From: Mesorhizobium sp. 1M-11
GTDB taxonomy: Bacteria; Pseudomonadota; Alphaproteobacteria; Rhizobiales; Rhizobiaceae
DNA: 64,000 nucleotides
NCBI RefSeq assembly: GCF_001303895.1
Contig: NZ_LJSD01000054.1
Location: 142,284-206,283, forward strand
Direction: 5' to 3'
Within the stretch, counting starts at the first letter, position 1; each line of letters begins with the position of its first letter. The position numbers and the translations under genes are program-made. The notes below the pieces were generated by a model, which worked only from the letters and a program-made list of their open reading frames with translations, did no database searches and had not been told where the DNA came from. Shown in pieces: positions 16,451 through 24,885 of the stretch.

Positions 16451-17292
16451 AGAACGGCCTCCTTTTCCACCGTGGCAAGCAGGTCGGTGAGCAGTTGCCC
16501 CACCAATGGTGGTACTTCAGCCTGTGCATCGAAGGCCGGGTCGTAAGCCGAGATGGTGATGCCCACAACAGGCACGTCCTTGGCCATGATGCAGGCCGCG
16601 CGGCGCAGCTGTACCGGATTTGGACCGCCTTCCGTCGTGTAACGGTTGGCCTGCAATTCGTTCGGATCATGCACGTCGAGGTCGATATGCATGTGGGTGC
16701 GGGTCGCGCCGGCCGCTTTCAGCTTGGTGACCGCTCCGACGGCGCCACCGCATTCAGTGCGGATGACAGGCAGTGTCTCCAGAAGCGTTTTTTCGTCCGG
16801 GTCGAGATCGCGTGCATTGACCAATATGCAGCGCGACGGATCGACCGGCTTGAAGCCGGGTATCTCCAGTGCCATCGGTTTCCAGCACAGGCCGAGCAGC
16901 GTCGACAGCGCCATGCCATCAAGGAAACCATAGATCGAGGTCTCGGGTGTGTTGAGGTCGCCGTGCTGGTCGGCCCAGATGACGGAATCGGCGTCCTCGC
17001 CGGCAACGGCGCCCGAGGCTGTCAGGCAGTTGCCTGTCAGCACCACAGGAAACCGGCCATCTTCCCGCACGGCGCGTATCTTGTCGGCGACCGCGTTGCA
17101 GACTGCGAATCCCGTGGCGATCTCGCGACCCTGCTCGTCACCGACCTTGCCGATATCTTCCACGTCGACTTCGTGACCGGCAAGCGTCAGCGCCTCGACC
17201 AGTCCGCCGGCGATCAGCGCGTCGGGCCCTTGGCCGCAGCCACCATGGAAATGGCCACTGTCATAGGAGGCCAGGATAATCGACAGTTTCAC
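16447..17292 (-). CDS. Atypical ureohydrolase (arginase/agmatinase-fold) inside the his operon
   Basis: A 281-aa protein of the arginase fold. Two of the three metal motifs are recognisable: WADQHGDLN (Asp108, His110, Asp112) and HIDLDVHDP (Asp204, Asp206). The first motif, normally GGDHS, reads TGNCL, so the expected metal-ligand His is Cys89. It overlaps hisF and hisA by 4 nt each and must be translated with the histidine enzymes. It could be an altered-substrate ureohydrolase, for example acting on an amidino or formimino compound, or a protein with one metal. The substrate cannot be read from sequence. Confidence 0.8.
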   Translation of the reverse strand: MKLSIILASYDSGHFHGGCGQGPDALIAGGLVEALTLAGHEVDVEDIGKVGDEQGREIATGFAVCNAVADKIRAVREDGRFPVVLTGNCLTASGAVAGEDADSVIWADQHGDLNTPETSIYGFLDGMALSTLLGLCWKPMALEIPGFKPVDPSRCILVNARDLDPDEKTLLETLPVIRTECGGAVGAVTKLKAAGATRTHMHIDLDVHDPNELQANRYTTEGGPNPVQLRRAACIMAKDVPVVGITISAYDPAFDAQAEVPPLVGQLLTDLLATVEKEAVL

Positions 17293-18035
17293 CAGGCTGC
17301 CTCCTTCGTCTTGCCCTTCAGGATCGCCAGCGCCTCTGCGGGATCGATACGGCCGTCGTAGAGCGCACGGCCGGAAATGGCTCCTTCAAGCTTGGCGGCG
17401 TCGGGCATGGTCATGCGCACGATGTCGGCGATCGAGGCCAGCCCGCCGGAAGCGATGACGGGGATCGATACCGCCTCGGCAAGATCGATGGTCGAATCCC
17501 AATTGATGCCAGTCAGCACGCCGTCGCGGTCGATGTCGGTGTAGATGATGGCCGCGACGCCGGCGCCTTCGAACTTCTTCGCCAGTTCGACGACGCCGAG
17601 GCTGGAGGCTTCCGCCCAGCCTTCAACCGCCACCTTGCCGCCCTTGGCGTCGATGCCGACGGCAACCTTGCCGGGAAATGCCCGGCAGGCTTCCTTGACC
17701 AGCTCGGGATCGCGCACAGCGACCGTCCCCAGGATGACGCGGGCAAGCCCGCGATCCAGCCAATCCTCGATCTGCGGCAAGGTGCGGATGCCACCGCCGA
17801 GCTGCACCGGGTTTTTGGTGGCTTTCAAAATGGCGCCGACGGCGGCGCTGTTGACGCTTTTGCCCTTGAAGGCGCCATTCAGGTCGACGACGTGCAGCCA
17901 TTCGAAGCCTTGCGCCTCGAAGGCCTGCGCCTGGTCGGCGGGGTCCTCATTGTAGACGGTGGCGGTGTCCATGTCGCCTAATTTCAGGCGAACGCACTTG
18001 CCATCCTTGAGGTCGATTGCCGGAAAAAGGATCAC
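17289..18035 (-). CDS. hisA: ProFAR isomerase (HisA)
   Basis: A 248-aa TIM barrel starting MILFPAIDLKDGKCVRL, with Asp in AIDLKDG and a second Asp in YTDIDRDGVLTG. It isomerises N'-[(5'-phosphoribosyl)formimino]-AICAR-phosphate to PRFAR, the HisF substrate. It follows the DUF1330 gene directly with no gap and overlaps the ureohydrolase-like gene by 4 nt. Confidence 0.97.
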   Translation of the reverse strand: MILFPAIDLKDGKCVRLKLGDMDTATVYNEDPADQAQAFEAQGFEWLHVVDLNGAFKGKSVNSAAVGAILKATKNPVQLGGGIRTLPQIEDWLDRGLARVILGTVAVRDPELVKEACRAFPGKVAVGIDAKGGKVAVEGWAEASSLGVVELAKKFEGAGVAAIIYTDIDRDGVLTGINWDSTIDLAEAVSIPVIASGGLASIADIVRMTMPDAAKLEGAISGRALYDGRIDPAEALAILKGKTKEAAW

Positions 18036-18326
18036 TTACGCCCCCTCGACAATGGCGACCTTGCCGATCGATCCAGCCAGCCGATGCTTCAGGGCCTCCT
18101 GGTATTCCGGCGAATTGTAGCAGGCGAGTGCCGTCTCGTAGGAGCTGAATTCGATGATCACATGCCGGTTGCCAGTCGGGCCCTCGGGCTCGGTATGGCG
18201 TCCGGCCCTGACCAGGAATTTGGCGCCGTATTTGGAAAAGGCCGCACCATTGGTTTCGATATATTTCTTGTAGATATCCGCGTCGCGGACATCGACCATC
18301 GCCATCCAGTAGCCCTTCTTGCTCAC
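18036..18326 (-). CDS. DUF1330 family protein
   Basis: A 96-aa protein of the DUF1330 (dimeric alpha-beta barrel) family: KGYWMAMVDVRDADIYKKY at the N-terminus and HVIIEFSSYETALACYNSPEYQ near residues 57-76 are typical. The biochemical role of the family is unknown. It lies 10 nt after hisH and abuts hisA, so it is part of the operon. Confidence 0.85.
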   Translation of the reverse strand: MSKKGYWMAMVDVRDADIYKKYIETNGAAFSKYGAKFLVRAGRHTEPEGPTGNRHVIIEFSSYETALACYNSPEYQEALKHRLAGSIGKVAIVEGA

Positions 18327-18336
18327 GATATCCTCC

Positions 18337-18987
18337 TCACGGCTTCCAGCGCAGGAAATTGGCGATCAGTGCAAGACCAAGCGCCTGGCTCTTTTCGGGA
18401 TGGAACTGCGTACCGGCAAGGTTGTCGCGTGCGACGGCGGCGGTCACCGGCCCGCCATAGTCGGCAACGGCAAGCACCTCCCCCGGGTCGCGGGCATCGA
18501 GATGATAGGAATGGACGAAATAGGCATGGAGACCGTCCTGCCCGGTCGGTATGCCGGCAAACAATGGATGCTCGCGCTTCACCTCGATCGTGTTCCAGCC
18601 GATCTGCGGAATCTTCAAGGTCGCCTCGGAGGGTTTGATCTCCTTCACATCGCCACCGATCCAGCCGAAACCCTGGGTGACTGTCTTTTCCAGCCCGCGC
18701 TCCGACATCAGCTGCATGCCGACACAGATGCCCAGAAAAGGCCGGCCCTTGGAAAGGGCGACTTCCTGCACGGCTTCCCACATGCCGTCGACCGCATGCA
18801 GGCCGGCTGCACAATCGGCATAGGCGCCGACGCCGGGCAGCACCATGCGGTCGGCGCGACGTACCCGCTCGGCATCCGCCGTCAGTTCGATGTCTGCAGC
18901 AATGCCCGCTTCACGCGCGGCGCGTTCGAAGGCCTTGGTGGCCGAGCGCAGATTGCCCGAGCCGTAGTCGATGATGGCAACCAGCAT
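18337..18987 (-). CDS. hisH: Imidazole glycerol phosphate synthase glutamine amidotransferase subunit
   Basis: A 216-aa class I glutaminase starting MLVAIIDYGSGNLRS; the longer upstream frame overlaps the DUF2628 gene and is not used. The nucleophile is in FLGICVGMQLM (about residue 86) and the His-Glu pair in GTQFHPEKSQ near 194-203. It supplies ammonia to HisF. The start is 1 nt from the DUF2628 stop, suggesting translational coupling. Confidence 0.96.
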   Translation of the reverse strand: MLVAIIDYGSGNLRSATKAFERAAREAGIAADIELTADAERVRRADRMVLPGVGAYADCAAGLHAVDGMWEAVQEVALSKGRPFLGICVGMQLMSERGLEKTVTQGFGWIGGDVKEIKPSEATLKIPQIGWNTIEVKREHPLFAGIPTGQDGLHAYFVHSYHLDARDPGEVLAVADYGGPVTAAVARDNLAGTQFHPEKSQALGLALIANFLRWKP

Positions 18988-18988
18988 G

Positions 18989-19477
18989 TCAGTGTCGTCC
19001 GGGATGGGAAAGTCCAAGCGCCATGCCCGTCTGCACCGCGCGTGCGTGATTGGCGGCCGGCACGATCGTCGGGCGAGGTTCCGTTGGCTCAACCGCAGGT
19101 TCGGAGGTTTCCCGTCCGAAGGCATAGCGGGTTTCGGCATCGGCGAAGTTGTCAGCCTCGACCACGCCCCACTCGGTCCAGCCGATGCGGCGGAGTGCAG
19201 CTGCCCGCAATGTCGCTCCCTCGAATCCGACGATGAAAGAGACAAGCAAGGTCAGCAGCGAACCGGCAAGGGCCAATCCCTGGCTTTCGCCGACAAAGGA
19301 CAGCGCGCCAAGAACGATGAAAGCCAGAACGGCGGCAAACCAGAGGCGATGCCACAGCAGCCACAGCGGCGGCAGGATGAAGGCCACCCAGGAAAATCCG
19401 TCACGGATCAACCGTGTCCCTTCGGGCTTCGTGCCGAGGCCGTCGGAAGGCGGTTCCATGACGATAAAGCTGGCCAT
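18989..19477 (-). CDS. DUF2628 family membrane protein
   Basis: A 162-aa protein with a DUF2628-type core. A short hydrophilic N-terminus is followed by three closely packed hydrophobic segments (about residues 30-50, 52-65 and 68-92), then a soluble C-terminal half (LRAAALRRIGWTEWGVVEADNFADAETRY). It sits between hisB and hisH with gaps of 2 and 1 nt. The function is unknown, but the same placement between hisB and hisH recurs in Rhizobiales. Confidence 0.8.
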   Translation of the reverse strand: MASFIVMEPPSDGLGTKPEGTRLIRDGFSWVAFILPPLWLLWHRLWFAAVLAFIVLGALSFVGESQGLALAGSLLTLLVSFIVGFEGATLRAAALRRIGWTEWGVVEADNFADAETRYAFGRETSEPAVEPTEPRPTIVPAANHARAVQTGMALGLSHPGRH

Positions 19478-19479
19478 GA

Positions 19480-20079
19480 CTAACCCTGCAGCGAACCCTT
19501 GGTGGAAGGAACCGCGTCCGGCTGGCGCGGATCGCTTTCGAGCGCGGCGCGCAAGGCGCGCGCAACCGCCTTGAAGCAGGTTTCCGCTATGTGATGATTG
19601 TTGGCGCCATAGTGGTTCGTCACATGCAGCGTGATGCCGGCATGCTGCGACAGCGCCTGGAAGAACTCACGCACCAGCTCGGTGTCGAACGTGCCGATCT
19701 TCGGCGCCGAGAAAGCGACGTTCCAGACCAGGAATGGCCGGCCCGACACATCGATGGCAGCACGTGTCAGCGTTTCGTCCATGGCGAGATCGATCGAGGC
19801 ATAACGCATGATGCCGCGCCGTTCGCCGAGCGCCTTGGCCAGCGCCTGACCGATGGCGATGCCGGTGTCTTCGACGGTGTGGTGGTCGTCGATGTGCAGG
19901 TCGCCTTTCGCCTTCACGGTCATGTCGATCAGGGAATGGCGCGACAACTGGTCGAGCATATGGTCGAAGAAGCCGACCCCGGTCGACATGTCAGACTTGC
20001 CGGTGCCGTCGACATGAACCGACACGGTGATGTCGGTTTCCTTTGTCTTGCGGCTGATTTCGGCCGAACGGGGCGCCAT
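19480..20079 (-). CDS. hisB: Imidazoleglycerol-phosphate dehydratase
   Basis: A 199-aa manganese-dependent dehydratase. The paired metal motifs are FFDHMLDQLSRHS (about residue 41-53) and HIDDHHTVEDTGI (about 71-83) in the first half, and HAGITLHVTNHYGANNHHIAE in the second. It converts imidazole glycerol phosphate to imidazole acetol phosphate. It is the first gene of this his operon, and no leader peptide rich in His is visible upstream. Confidence 0.97.
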   Translation of the reverse strand: MAPRSAEISRKTKETDITVSVHVDGTGKSDMSTGVGFFDHMLDQLSRHSLIDMTVKAKGDLHIDDHHTVEDTGIAIGQALAKALGERRGIMRYASIDLAMDETLTRAAIDVSGRPFLVWNVAFSAPKIGTFDTELVREFFQALSQHAGITLHVTNHYGANNHHIAETCFKAVARALRAALESDPRQPDAVPSTKGSLQG

Positions 20080-20188
20080 GACCTCATCCTCGTTACAGGA
20101 AAACGAGTGCGTTCTAACAGCATGATCCGGCGATTGCCAGTTGCCAAAACCGCCAGTCGAAACATAAGCCTTTGCAGTCTATTGTGGA

Positions 20189-20219
20189 CTTGGAGTCGGG
20201 TTGGGCTGCAGCTCCATTC
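20189..20219 (+). promoter_or_regulatory. Candidate sigma-32 (RpoH) promoter for hslV
   Basis: CTTGGAG (20189-20195), a 16-nt spacer and CTCCATTC (20212-20219) partly match the heat-shock consensus CTTGAAA / CCCCATNT. The site is about 100 nt before hslV, a classical heat-shock gene. The match is imperfect and the spacer is at the long end. Confidence 0.35.
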
Positions 20220-20317
20220 CGAGTTTGCAAACGGGACAGCGCTGCATACATATGCCGCAACTCAACTCGTAACGCGCCAATCGCCTCGGAAGGGATGGCG
20301 CGGGTCCGGAGCAAAAC

Positions 20318-20869
20318 ATGTCAGACGAACGTTCCATGCACTCCACGACCATCGTCACCGTGCGCAAGGGTGGCAAGGTGGTGATCGCCGGCGACGGCCA
20401 GGTCAGCCTTGGCCAGACCATCATGAAGGGCAATGCGCGCAAGGTGCGCCGCATCGGCAAGGGCGGCAGCGTGATCGCCGGTTTCGCTGGCGCGACGGCC
20501 GATGCCTTCACGCTTCTGGAGCGGCTGGAAGCCAAGCTCGAGCAATATCCCGACCAACTGATGCGCGCGAGCGTCGAGCTCGCCAAGGACTGGCGCACCG
20601 ACCGTTATCTGCGCCGGCTGGAGGCGATGATGCTGGTGGCCGACAAGAATGTTTCGCTGGCGCTGACCGGCAATGGCGACGTGCTCGAGCCGGAACAGGG
20701 CGTGATGGCGATCGGTTCGGGCGGCAACTATGCGCTGGCCGCCGCGCGCGCCCTGATCGACACCGACAAAGACGCCGAGGAGATCGCCCGCAAGGCCATG
20801 CAGATCGCGGCCGACATCTGCGTCTACACCAACCACAATTTCGTCGTCGAAACGCTGGACGCCGCCTGA
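20318..20869 (+). CDS. hslV: HslV peptidase subunit of the HslUV protease
   Basis: A 183-aa N-terminal-threonine peptidase. The catalytic core begins TTIVTVRKGGKVVIAGDGQVSLGQ at Thr10, so nine residues (MSDERSMHS) precede the nucleophile instead of the single Met of E. coli HslV. Such an extension is common in alphaproteobacterial HslV and implies trimming. The metal-binding and oxyanion region GSGGNYALAAARAL is near residue 127. It assembles with HslU, encoded 2.3 kb downstream, into an ATP-dependent protease. Confidence 0.96.
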   Translation: MSDERSMHSTTIVTVRKGGKVVIAGDGQVSLGQTIMKGNARKVRRIGKGGSVIAGFAGATADAFTLLERLEAKLEQYPDQLMRASVELAKDWRTDRYLRRLEAMMLVADKNVSLALTGNGDVLEPEQGVMAIGSGGNYALAAARALIDTDKDAEEIARKAMQIAADICVYTNHNFVVETLDAA

Positions 20870-20871
20870 TC

Positions 20872-21396
20872 GTGAATTCCCCGAAGGCGCCCAGCTACGG
20901 CTTTCGTCCACTGACGCATGAGGACATGCCGCTGCTGGCGCGCTGGCTCGTCATGCCGCATGTCGCGGCATGGTGGGGCGCCAAGGCAACAGAGATGGAA
21001 GGCATCGCCGGGACGATCGACAGCGTCGACACCGAACCTTTCATTATCGAGCTGGACGGCAAACCGATTGGCTTCATCCAGAGCTATGACCCTCACCTCG
21101 ACGAGGACGAAAACCCGTTCCAGGATCAGCCGACCGGTACGCTCGGCATCGATCAGTTCATCGGCGAACCCGACCTGATCGGTAAAGGTCACGGCACCCG
21201 GCTGATCACGGAATTCGTGGAGATGCTGTTCGAAGAGGGCGCGCCGCGCGTTATCCTGGATCCGGACCCAGCGAATGAGGTTGCGGTCAGGGTTTATGAA
21301 AAAGTCGGCTTCCGCCCGGTCCGTCGCTTCAAGACCGCCACAGGCGAAGCGTTGCTGATGGCGATCGACAATCCAGACGACACGGACGGCGAATGA
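20872..21396 (+). CDS. GNAT acetyltransferase, aminoglycoside 6'-N-acetyltransferase-like
   Basis: A 174-aa protein starting at GTG 20872, 2 nt after the hslV stop; the much longer open frame upstream is antisense to hisB and is rejected. It resembles the AAC(6')/AcCoA_acetyltransf_8 group: FRPLTHEDMPLLARWLVMPHVAAWW at the N-terminus, IDQFIGEPDLIGKGHGTRLI with the CoA loop (GKGHGT) near residue 103, and VRVYEKVGFRPVRRF near the end. Resistance to aminoglycosides is possible but unproven. It overlaps the DUF2585 gene by 4 nt. Confidence 0.82.
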   Translation: MNSPKAPSYGFRPLTHEDMPLLARWLVMPHVAAWWGAKATEMEGIAGTIDSVDTEPFIIELDGKPIGFIQSYDPHLDEDENPFQDQPTGTLGIDQFIGEPDLIGKGHGTRLITEFVEMLFEEGAPRVILDPDPANEVAVRVYEKVGFRPVRRFKTATGEALLMAIDNPDDTDGE

Positions 21397-21992
21397 CCGC
21401 TGCCGGCGCCCGCGATCTGCCGTTGCATCAGCGACTGGCCTGGCCGGCCGGTCTGGTGATCGTGGTGTCGCTGGTCGCCATCCAGGCATTGACACTCTAC
21501 CTTCAGGGTCATCCGGCGATCTGCACCTGCGGCTATGTCAAGCTGTGGCATGGCGTGGTGATAAGCTCGGAGAATTCCCAGCACATCACCGACTGGTACA
21601 CGCCCTCGCACGTCATCCACGGCTTCCTGTTCTATGCGCTGGCGAAATTCCTGTTTCCGCGCTCGTCGATCTGGGTCAGGCTTGCCCTCGCGCTGGTGAT
21701 CGAGGGTGGCTGGGAGATCCTGGAAAACAGCCCGATCATCATCGACCGCTACCGCGCCGGCACGATCTCGCTCGATTATTATGGCGACTCCATCATCAAT
21801 TCGGTGTCGGACACACTGGCCATGATGGTAGGCTTTGCGGCCGCCCGCTATTTTCCCGTGTGGCTGGTCGTGACCATCGCCATTCTGTTCGAGCTCGGCA
21901 CCGGCTATATGATCCGCGACAATCTCACGCTCAACGTCCTGATGCTGGTCTACCCGCTCGAGGCCGTCAAAGCCTGGCAAGGTGCCGCATGA
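21393..21992 (+). CDS. DUF2585 (UPF0314) membrane protein
   Basis: A 199-aa protein with about five TM segments, of the UPF0314/DUF2585 family found across Rhizobiales. The conserved stretch HPAICTCGYVKLWHG (about residues 40-54), SENSQHITDWYTPSH (58-72) and EGGWEILENSPIIIDRYR (about 102-119) are its hallmarks. The function is unknown. It overlaps the acetyltransferase by 4 nt and lies 7 nt before the next membrane protein gene. Confidence 0.85.
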   Translation: MTAAGARDLPLHQRLAWPAGLVIVVSLVAIQALTLYLQGHPAICTCGYVKLWHGVVISSENSQHITDWYTPSHVIHGFLFYALAKFLFPRSSIWVRLALALVIEGGWEILENSPIIIDRYRAGTISLDYYGDSIINSVSDTLAMMVGFAAARYFPVWLVVTIAILFELGTGYMIRDNLTLNVLMLVYPLEAVKAWQGAA

Positions 21993-21999
21993 TGACGGG

Positions 22000-23163
22000 A
22001 TGTCAGTCGTGATCAGCCAGGAAACACTCGACAGCGCGGTTACCCAGGGCGTGATCACGGTGCAGCAGCGCGACCGGCTTTATGCGCTGGAGCGCAGCGG
22101 CTCCTTCAATGCGGAAGATGCCGCGGAGTCGGCCGAGGAGAACCTGCGGCTGATCGGCGGCGGAAACGATCTTTTCGTCACTGTCGGCACGATCCTGCTG
22201 ACGGTTGGTTTCTATTTCGTGCTCAACACGCTGTTGCCCGGCCAGCGGCTTTGGATCGCGGCGCTCGTTGCCGTGTTTTCCTGGGGGCTCGCCGAAGTGG
22301 TGACCCGCCAGCACCGCATGAAACTGTCGTCGACGGTGCTCAGCCTGTTTTTCGTCATTTCCCTCACCGTTGCGCTCGGGCTGGAAATCTTCGCGCGCTA
22401 TCCGATCCAGAAACCGGAATCGATCTGGCAGCTGCTGGCGCTTCGCCAGCAGGCCTCGGGCGCCGGCTATCTCTTTCTCGGCGGCATCATGGCGGCAGTC
22501 GCGCTCTATTTCTGGCGCTTCAGGGTCCCCATCCTTGCAGGCGTTTTCGCGATCTCCGCAACGCTTCTCGCCTTCCTTCAGACCGCGCTCCTGCTTTGCG
22601 ACGGCGTTACCACCGGGATGGTTGCGCCGCCAAGGCTGGAAGACATGCCGGAGCTGATGCGGGCCGCGCTCTACATGCCGCTCATCTGCGGTCTGATCGT
22701 TTTCGGCACGGCTGTCGCGCTCGACGTGTATGACCGCGAACGGCGCAAGATCTGGTCCGATTGCGCGTTCTGGCTTCATGTCGTGTCGGCGCCGATGCTG
22801 GTGCACCCGCTTTTCATCATGGCCACGGGTCAGGATGTCGTGATGGGCCGCATAGAACCCGATGCGAACGCCACGATCATGCTGGCCATCCTCATCATCG
22901 CCTTCGTCTATGTGGCGCTTGCCATCGACCGCCGGTCGCTGCTGGTGCCGACGCTTGCCTATTTCGGGTCGCTCGGTATCTACTATCTGGTCAATTCAAC
23001 GGCCAACAGCACCGGAATTCCACCCTTTGCCTTGATCCTGCTGGTGGTTGGCGCGCTGATCATAACCTTCGGCGCCGGCTGGCAGCATATCAGGCGCTTG
23101 ATCGTACGCCCGACGCTCCCCACATCCGTGCTCGAAAAACTCCCTCCCATCAAACAAGCGTAG
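22000..23163 (+). CDS. Polytopic membrane protein of unknown function (DUF2157-like N-terminus)
   Basis: A 387-aa protein. The start at ATG 22000 is chosen; a GTG six codons upstream is possible. A short soluble domain (TLDSAVTQGVITVQQRDRLYALE) resembles the N-terminal helix of DUF2157 proteins, followed by about ten hydrophobic segments in pairs. The last soluble tail is basic. It lies in the hslV-hslU interval, 12 nt before hslU, so it is expressed with the protease. No catalytic motif is visible. Confidence 0.75.
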   Translation: MSVVISQETLDSAVTQGVITVQQRDRLYALERSGSFNAEDAAESAEENLRLIGGGNDLFVTVGTILLTVGFYFVLNTLLPGQRLWIAALVAVFSWGLAEVVTRQHRMKLSSTVLSLFFVISLTVALGLEIFARYPIQKPESIWQLLALRQQASGAGYLFLGGIMAAVALYFWRFRVPILAGVFAISATLLAFLQTALLLCDGVTTGMVAPPRLEDMPELMRAALYMPLICGLIVFGTAVALDVYDRERRKIWSDCAFWLHVVSAPMLVHPLFIMATGQDVVMGRIEPDANATIMLAILIIAFVYVALAIDRRSLLVPTLAYFGSLGIYYLVNSTANSTGIPPFALILLVVGALIITFGAGWQHIRRLIVRPTLPTSVLEKLPPIKQA

Positions 23164-23175
23164 ACGTGTAATTTC

Positions 23176-24483
23176 ATGAGCAATTTCTCTCCCCGCGAAA
23201 TCGTTTCCGAACTCGACCGTTTCATCATCGGCCAGAAAGATGCCAAGCGCGCCGTGGCGATCGCGCTGCGCAACCGCTGGCGCCGGCAGCAGCTGGAAGG
23301 CCAGATGCGCGAAGAAGTGATGCCGAAGAACATCCTGATGATCGGGCCGACCGGCGTCGGCAAGACCGAGATCTCGCGCCGCCTCGCCAAGCTGGCAGGC
23401 GCGCCCTTTGTCAAGGTCGAGGCAACCAAGTTCACCGAGGTCGGCTATGTCGGCCGCGACGTCGAGCAGATCGTACGCGATCTGGTGGAGGTCGGCATCG
23501 GCCTGGTGCGTGAAAAGATGCGTGAGGACGTCAAGGCGCGCGCCCACGTCAACGCCGAAGAGCGCGTGCTGGAGGCCTTGGTTGGCAAGACTGCGTCGCC
23601 GGCGACACGCGAAAGCTTCAAGAAGAAGCTGCGCGATGGCGAGCTGGACGACAAGGAGATCGATATCGAGGTGACCGATACTGGCACCGGTGGCATGCCC
23701 GGCTTCGAGATTCCCGGCATGCCGGGCGGCGTCGGAGTGCTGAACATCAACGACATGCTGTCGAAGGCCATGGGTGGCAAGCGCACCAAGATGCGCAAGA
23801 CCACCGTCAAGGAAAGCTACGACCTTTTGATCCAGGACGAGTCCGACAAGCTGCTCGACCAGGACGAAGTGGTGCGCCGCGCCATGGAAGCGGCCGAGAA
23901 TGACGGCATTGTCTTCCTCGACGAGATCGACAAGATCGCGGCGCGCTCCGACGTTTCGGGCGGCCCTTCGCGCGAAGGCGTGCAGCGCGACCTGCTGCCG
24001 CTGGTCGAAGGCACGACGGTGGCGACCAAATATGGACCGGTGAAGACCGACCATATCCTGTTCATCGCCTCCGGTGCCTTCCACGTCTCCAAACCGTCCG
24101 ACCTTCTGCCGGAACTGCAGGGCCGCCTGCCGATCCGCGTCGAATTGCGGGCGCTGGAGAAGGAAGACTTCGTGCGCATCCTGACCGAGACCGAAGCCAG
24201 CCTGATCAAGCAGTATATCGCGCTGATGAAGACGGAAGGCGTCGACCTGGACTTCACCGACGATGCCATCGATTCGCTGGCCGGCATCGCCGTCGACCTC
24301 AACGCGACGGTGGAGAACATCGGTGCGCGGCGCCTGCAGACGGTGATGGAACGCGTGCTGGACGAGATCTCATACGATGCGCCGGACCGCAACGGCAGCA
24401 AGGTGACGATCGACGCCGACTATGTGAAGAAGCATGTCGGAGACCTGTCGAAGAACACCGACCTGTCGCGATTCATCCTGTAA
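23176..24483 (+). CDS. hslU: HslU ATPase subunit of the HslUV protease
   Basis: A 435-aa AAA+ unfoldase starting MSNFSPREIVSELDRFIIGQ. Walker A is GPTGVGKTE (about residues 57-65), Walker B IVFLDEIDKIAA (about 247-258), with sensor 2 in NIGARRLQTVMER (about 380-392). The C-terminal DLSRFIL docks into HslV. The I-domain between residues about 110 and 240 carries a Gly/Met-rich stretch. A large hairpin follows 21 nt after the stop. Confidence 0.97.
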   Translation: MSNFSPREIVSELDRFIIGQKDAKRAVAIALRNRWRRQQLEGQMREEVMPKNILMIGPTGVGKTEISRRLAKLAGAPFVKVEATKFTEVGYVGRDVEQIVRDLVEVGIGLVREKMREDVKARAHVNAEERVLEALVGKTASPATRESFKKKLRDGELDDKEIDIEVTDTGTGGMPGFEIPGMPGGVGVLNINDMLSKAMGGKRTKMRKTTVKESYDLLIQDESDKLLDQDEVVRRAMEAAENDGIVFLDEIDKIAARSDVSGGPSREGVQRDLLPLVEGTTVATKYGPVKTDHILFIASGAFHVSKPSDLLPELQGRLPIRVELRALEKEDFVRILTETEASLIKQYIALMKTEGVDLDFTDDAIDSLAGIAVDLNATVENIGARRLQTVMERVLDEISYDAPDRNGSKVTIDADYVKKHVGDLSKNTDLSRFIL

Positions 24484-24503
24484 CCCTGGGCGAAAAGAAA
24501 TAG

Positions 24504-24570
24504 CCGATGAGATCGCTCGTCGCCGGGCCGAAGCGGTAGCGGCGACGAGTGGTTTCATCGGTTTGTTATT
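24504..24570 (+). terminator. Terminator hairpin after hslU
   Basis: CCGATGA (24504-24510) pairs with TCATCGG (24555-24561), and an internal CTCGTCGCCG pairs with CGGCGACGAG. A T-rich tail TTTGTTATT follows. The structure is large but well placed for the hslV-hslU transcript end. Confidence 0.65.
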
Positions 24571-24591
24571 GCCCGGCAGCACGGACTCCAA

Positions 24592-24885
24592 ATGACAGAC
24601 GCCACGCCATCGCCTGCCACCGTCGTTGACTGTGCGGCTGCGGCCGATGGCGGGTCGCTGTGGGTTCAGCTCTCGGTCGGTGGTCAGATAAAGAACTACA
24701 CCCTCAACCGATCGATCGCCTCGCGTGGTACCCCGCAATATGGCGAAGTCAGCTCCGAGCACGGCCCGCTTTCGAAGCAAGAACTTCATGACTTGGTGCT
24801 GGTGCTCGACGTCCCCCAACGAGGGATGTACGCCGGGCTCGTTGAAGAATTCGTGCAGTTCCTGAAGAAGTCGGCGCTCGACTAG
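24592..24885 (+). CDS. Hypothetical small acidic protein
   Basis: A 97-aa protein that I do not recognise. It has no signal peptide or TM segment and starts MTDATPSPATVVDCAAAADGG. The middle contains LWVQLSVGGQIKNYTLNRSI and the end QRGMYAGLVEEFVQFLKKSALD is helical. The GC content and codon use look like the neighbours. It lies alone between the hslU terminator and the DUF1402 gene. Confidence 0.6.
   Translation: MTDATPSPATVVDCAAAADGGSLWVQLSVGGQIKNYTLNRSIASRGTPQYGEVSSEHGPLSKQELHDLVLVLDVPQRGMYAGLVEEFVQFLKKSALD

Noticed and set aside
19591..20871. Long N-terminal extension of the GNAT acetyltransferase frame
   Set aside because: It runs antisense through hisB and over hslV; the GNAT fold begins after GTG 20872.
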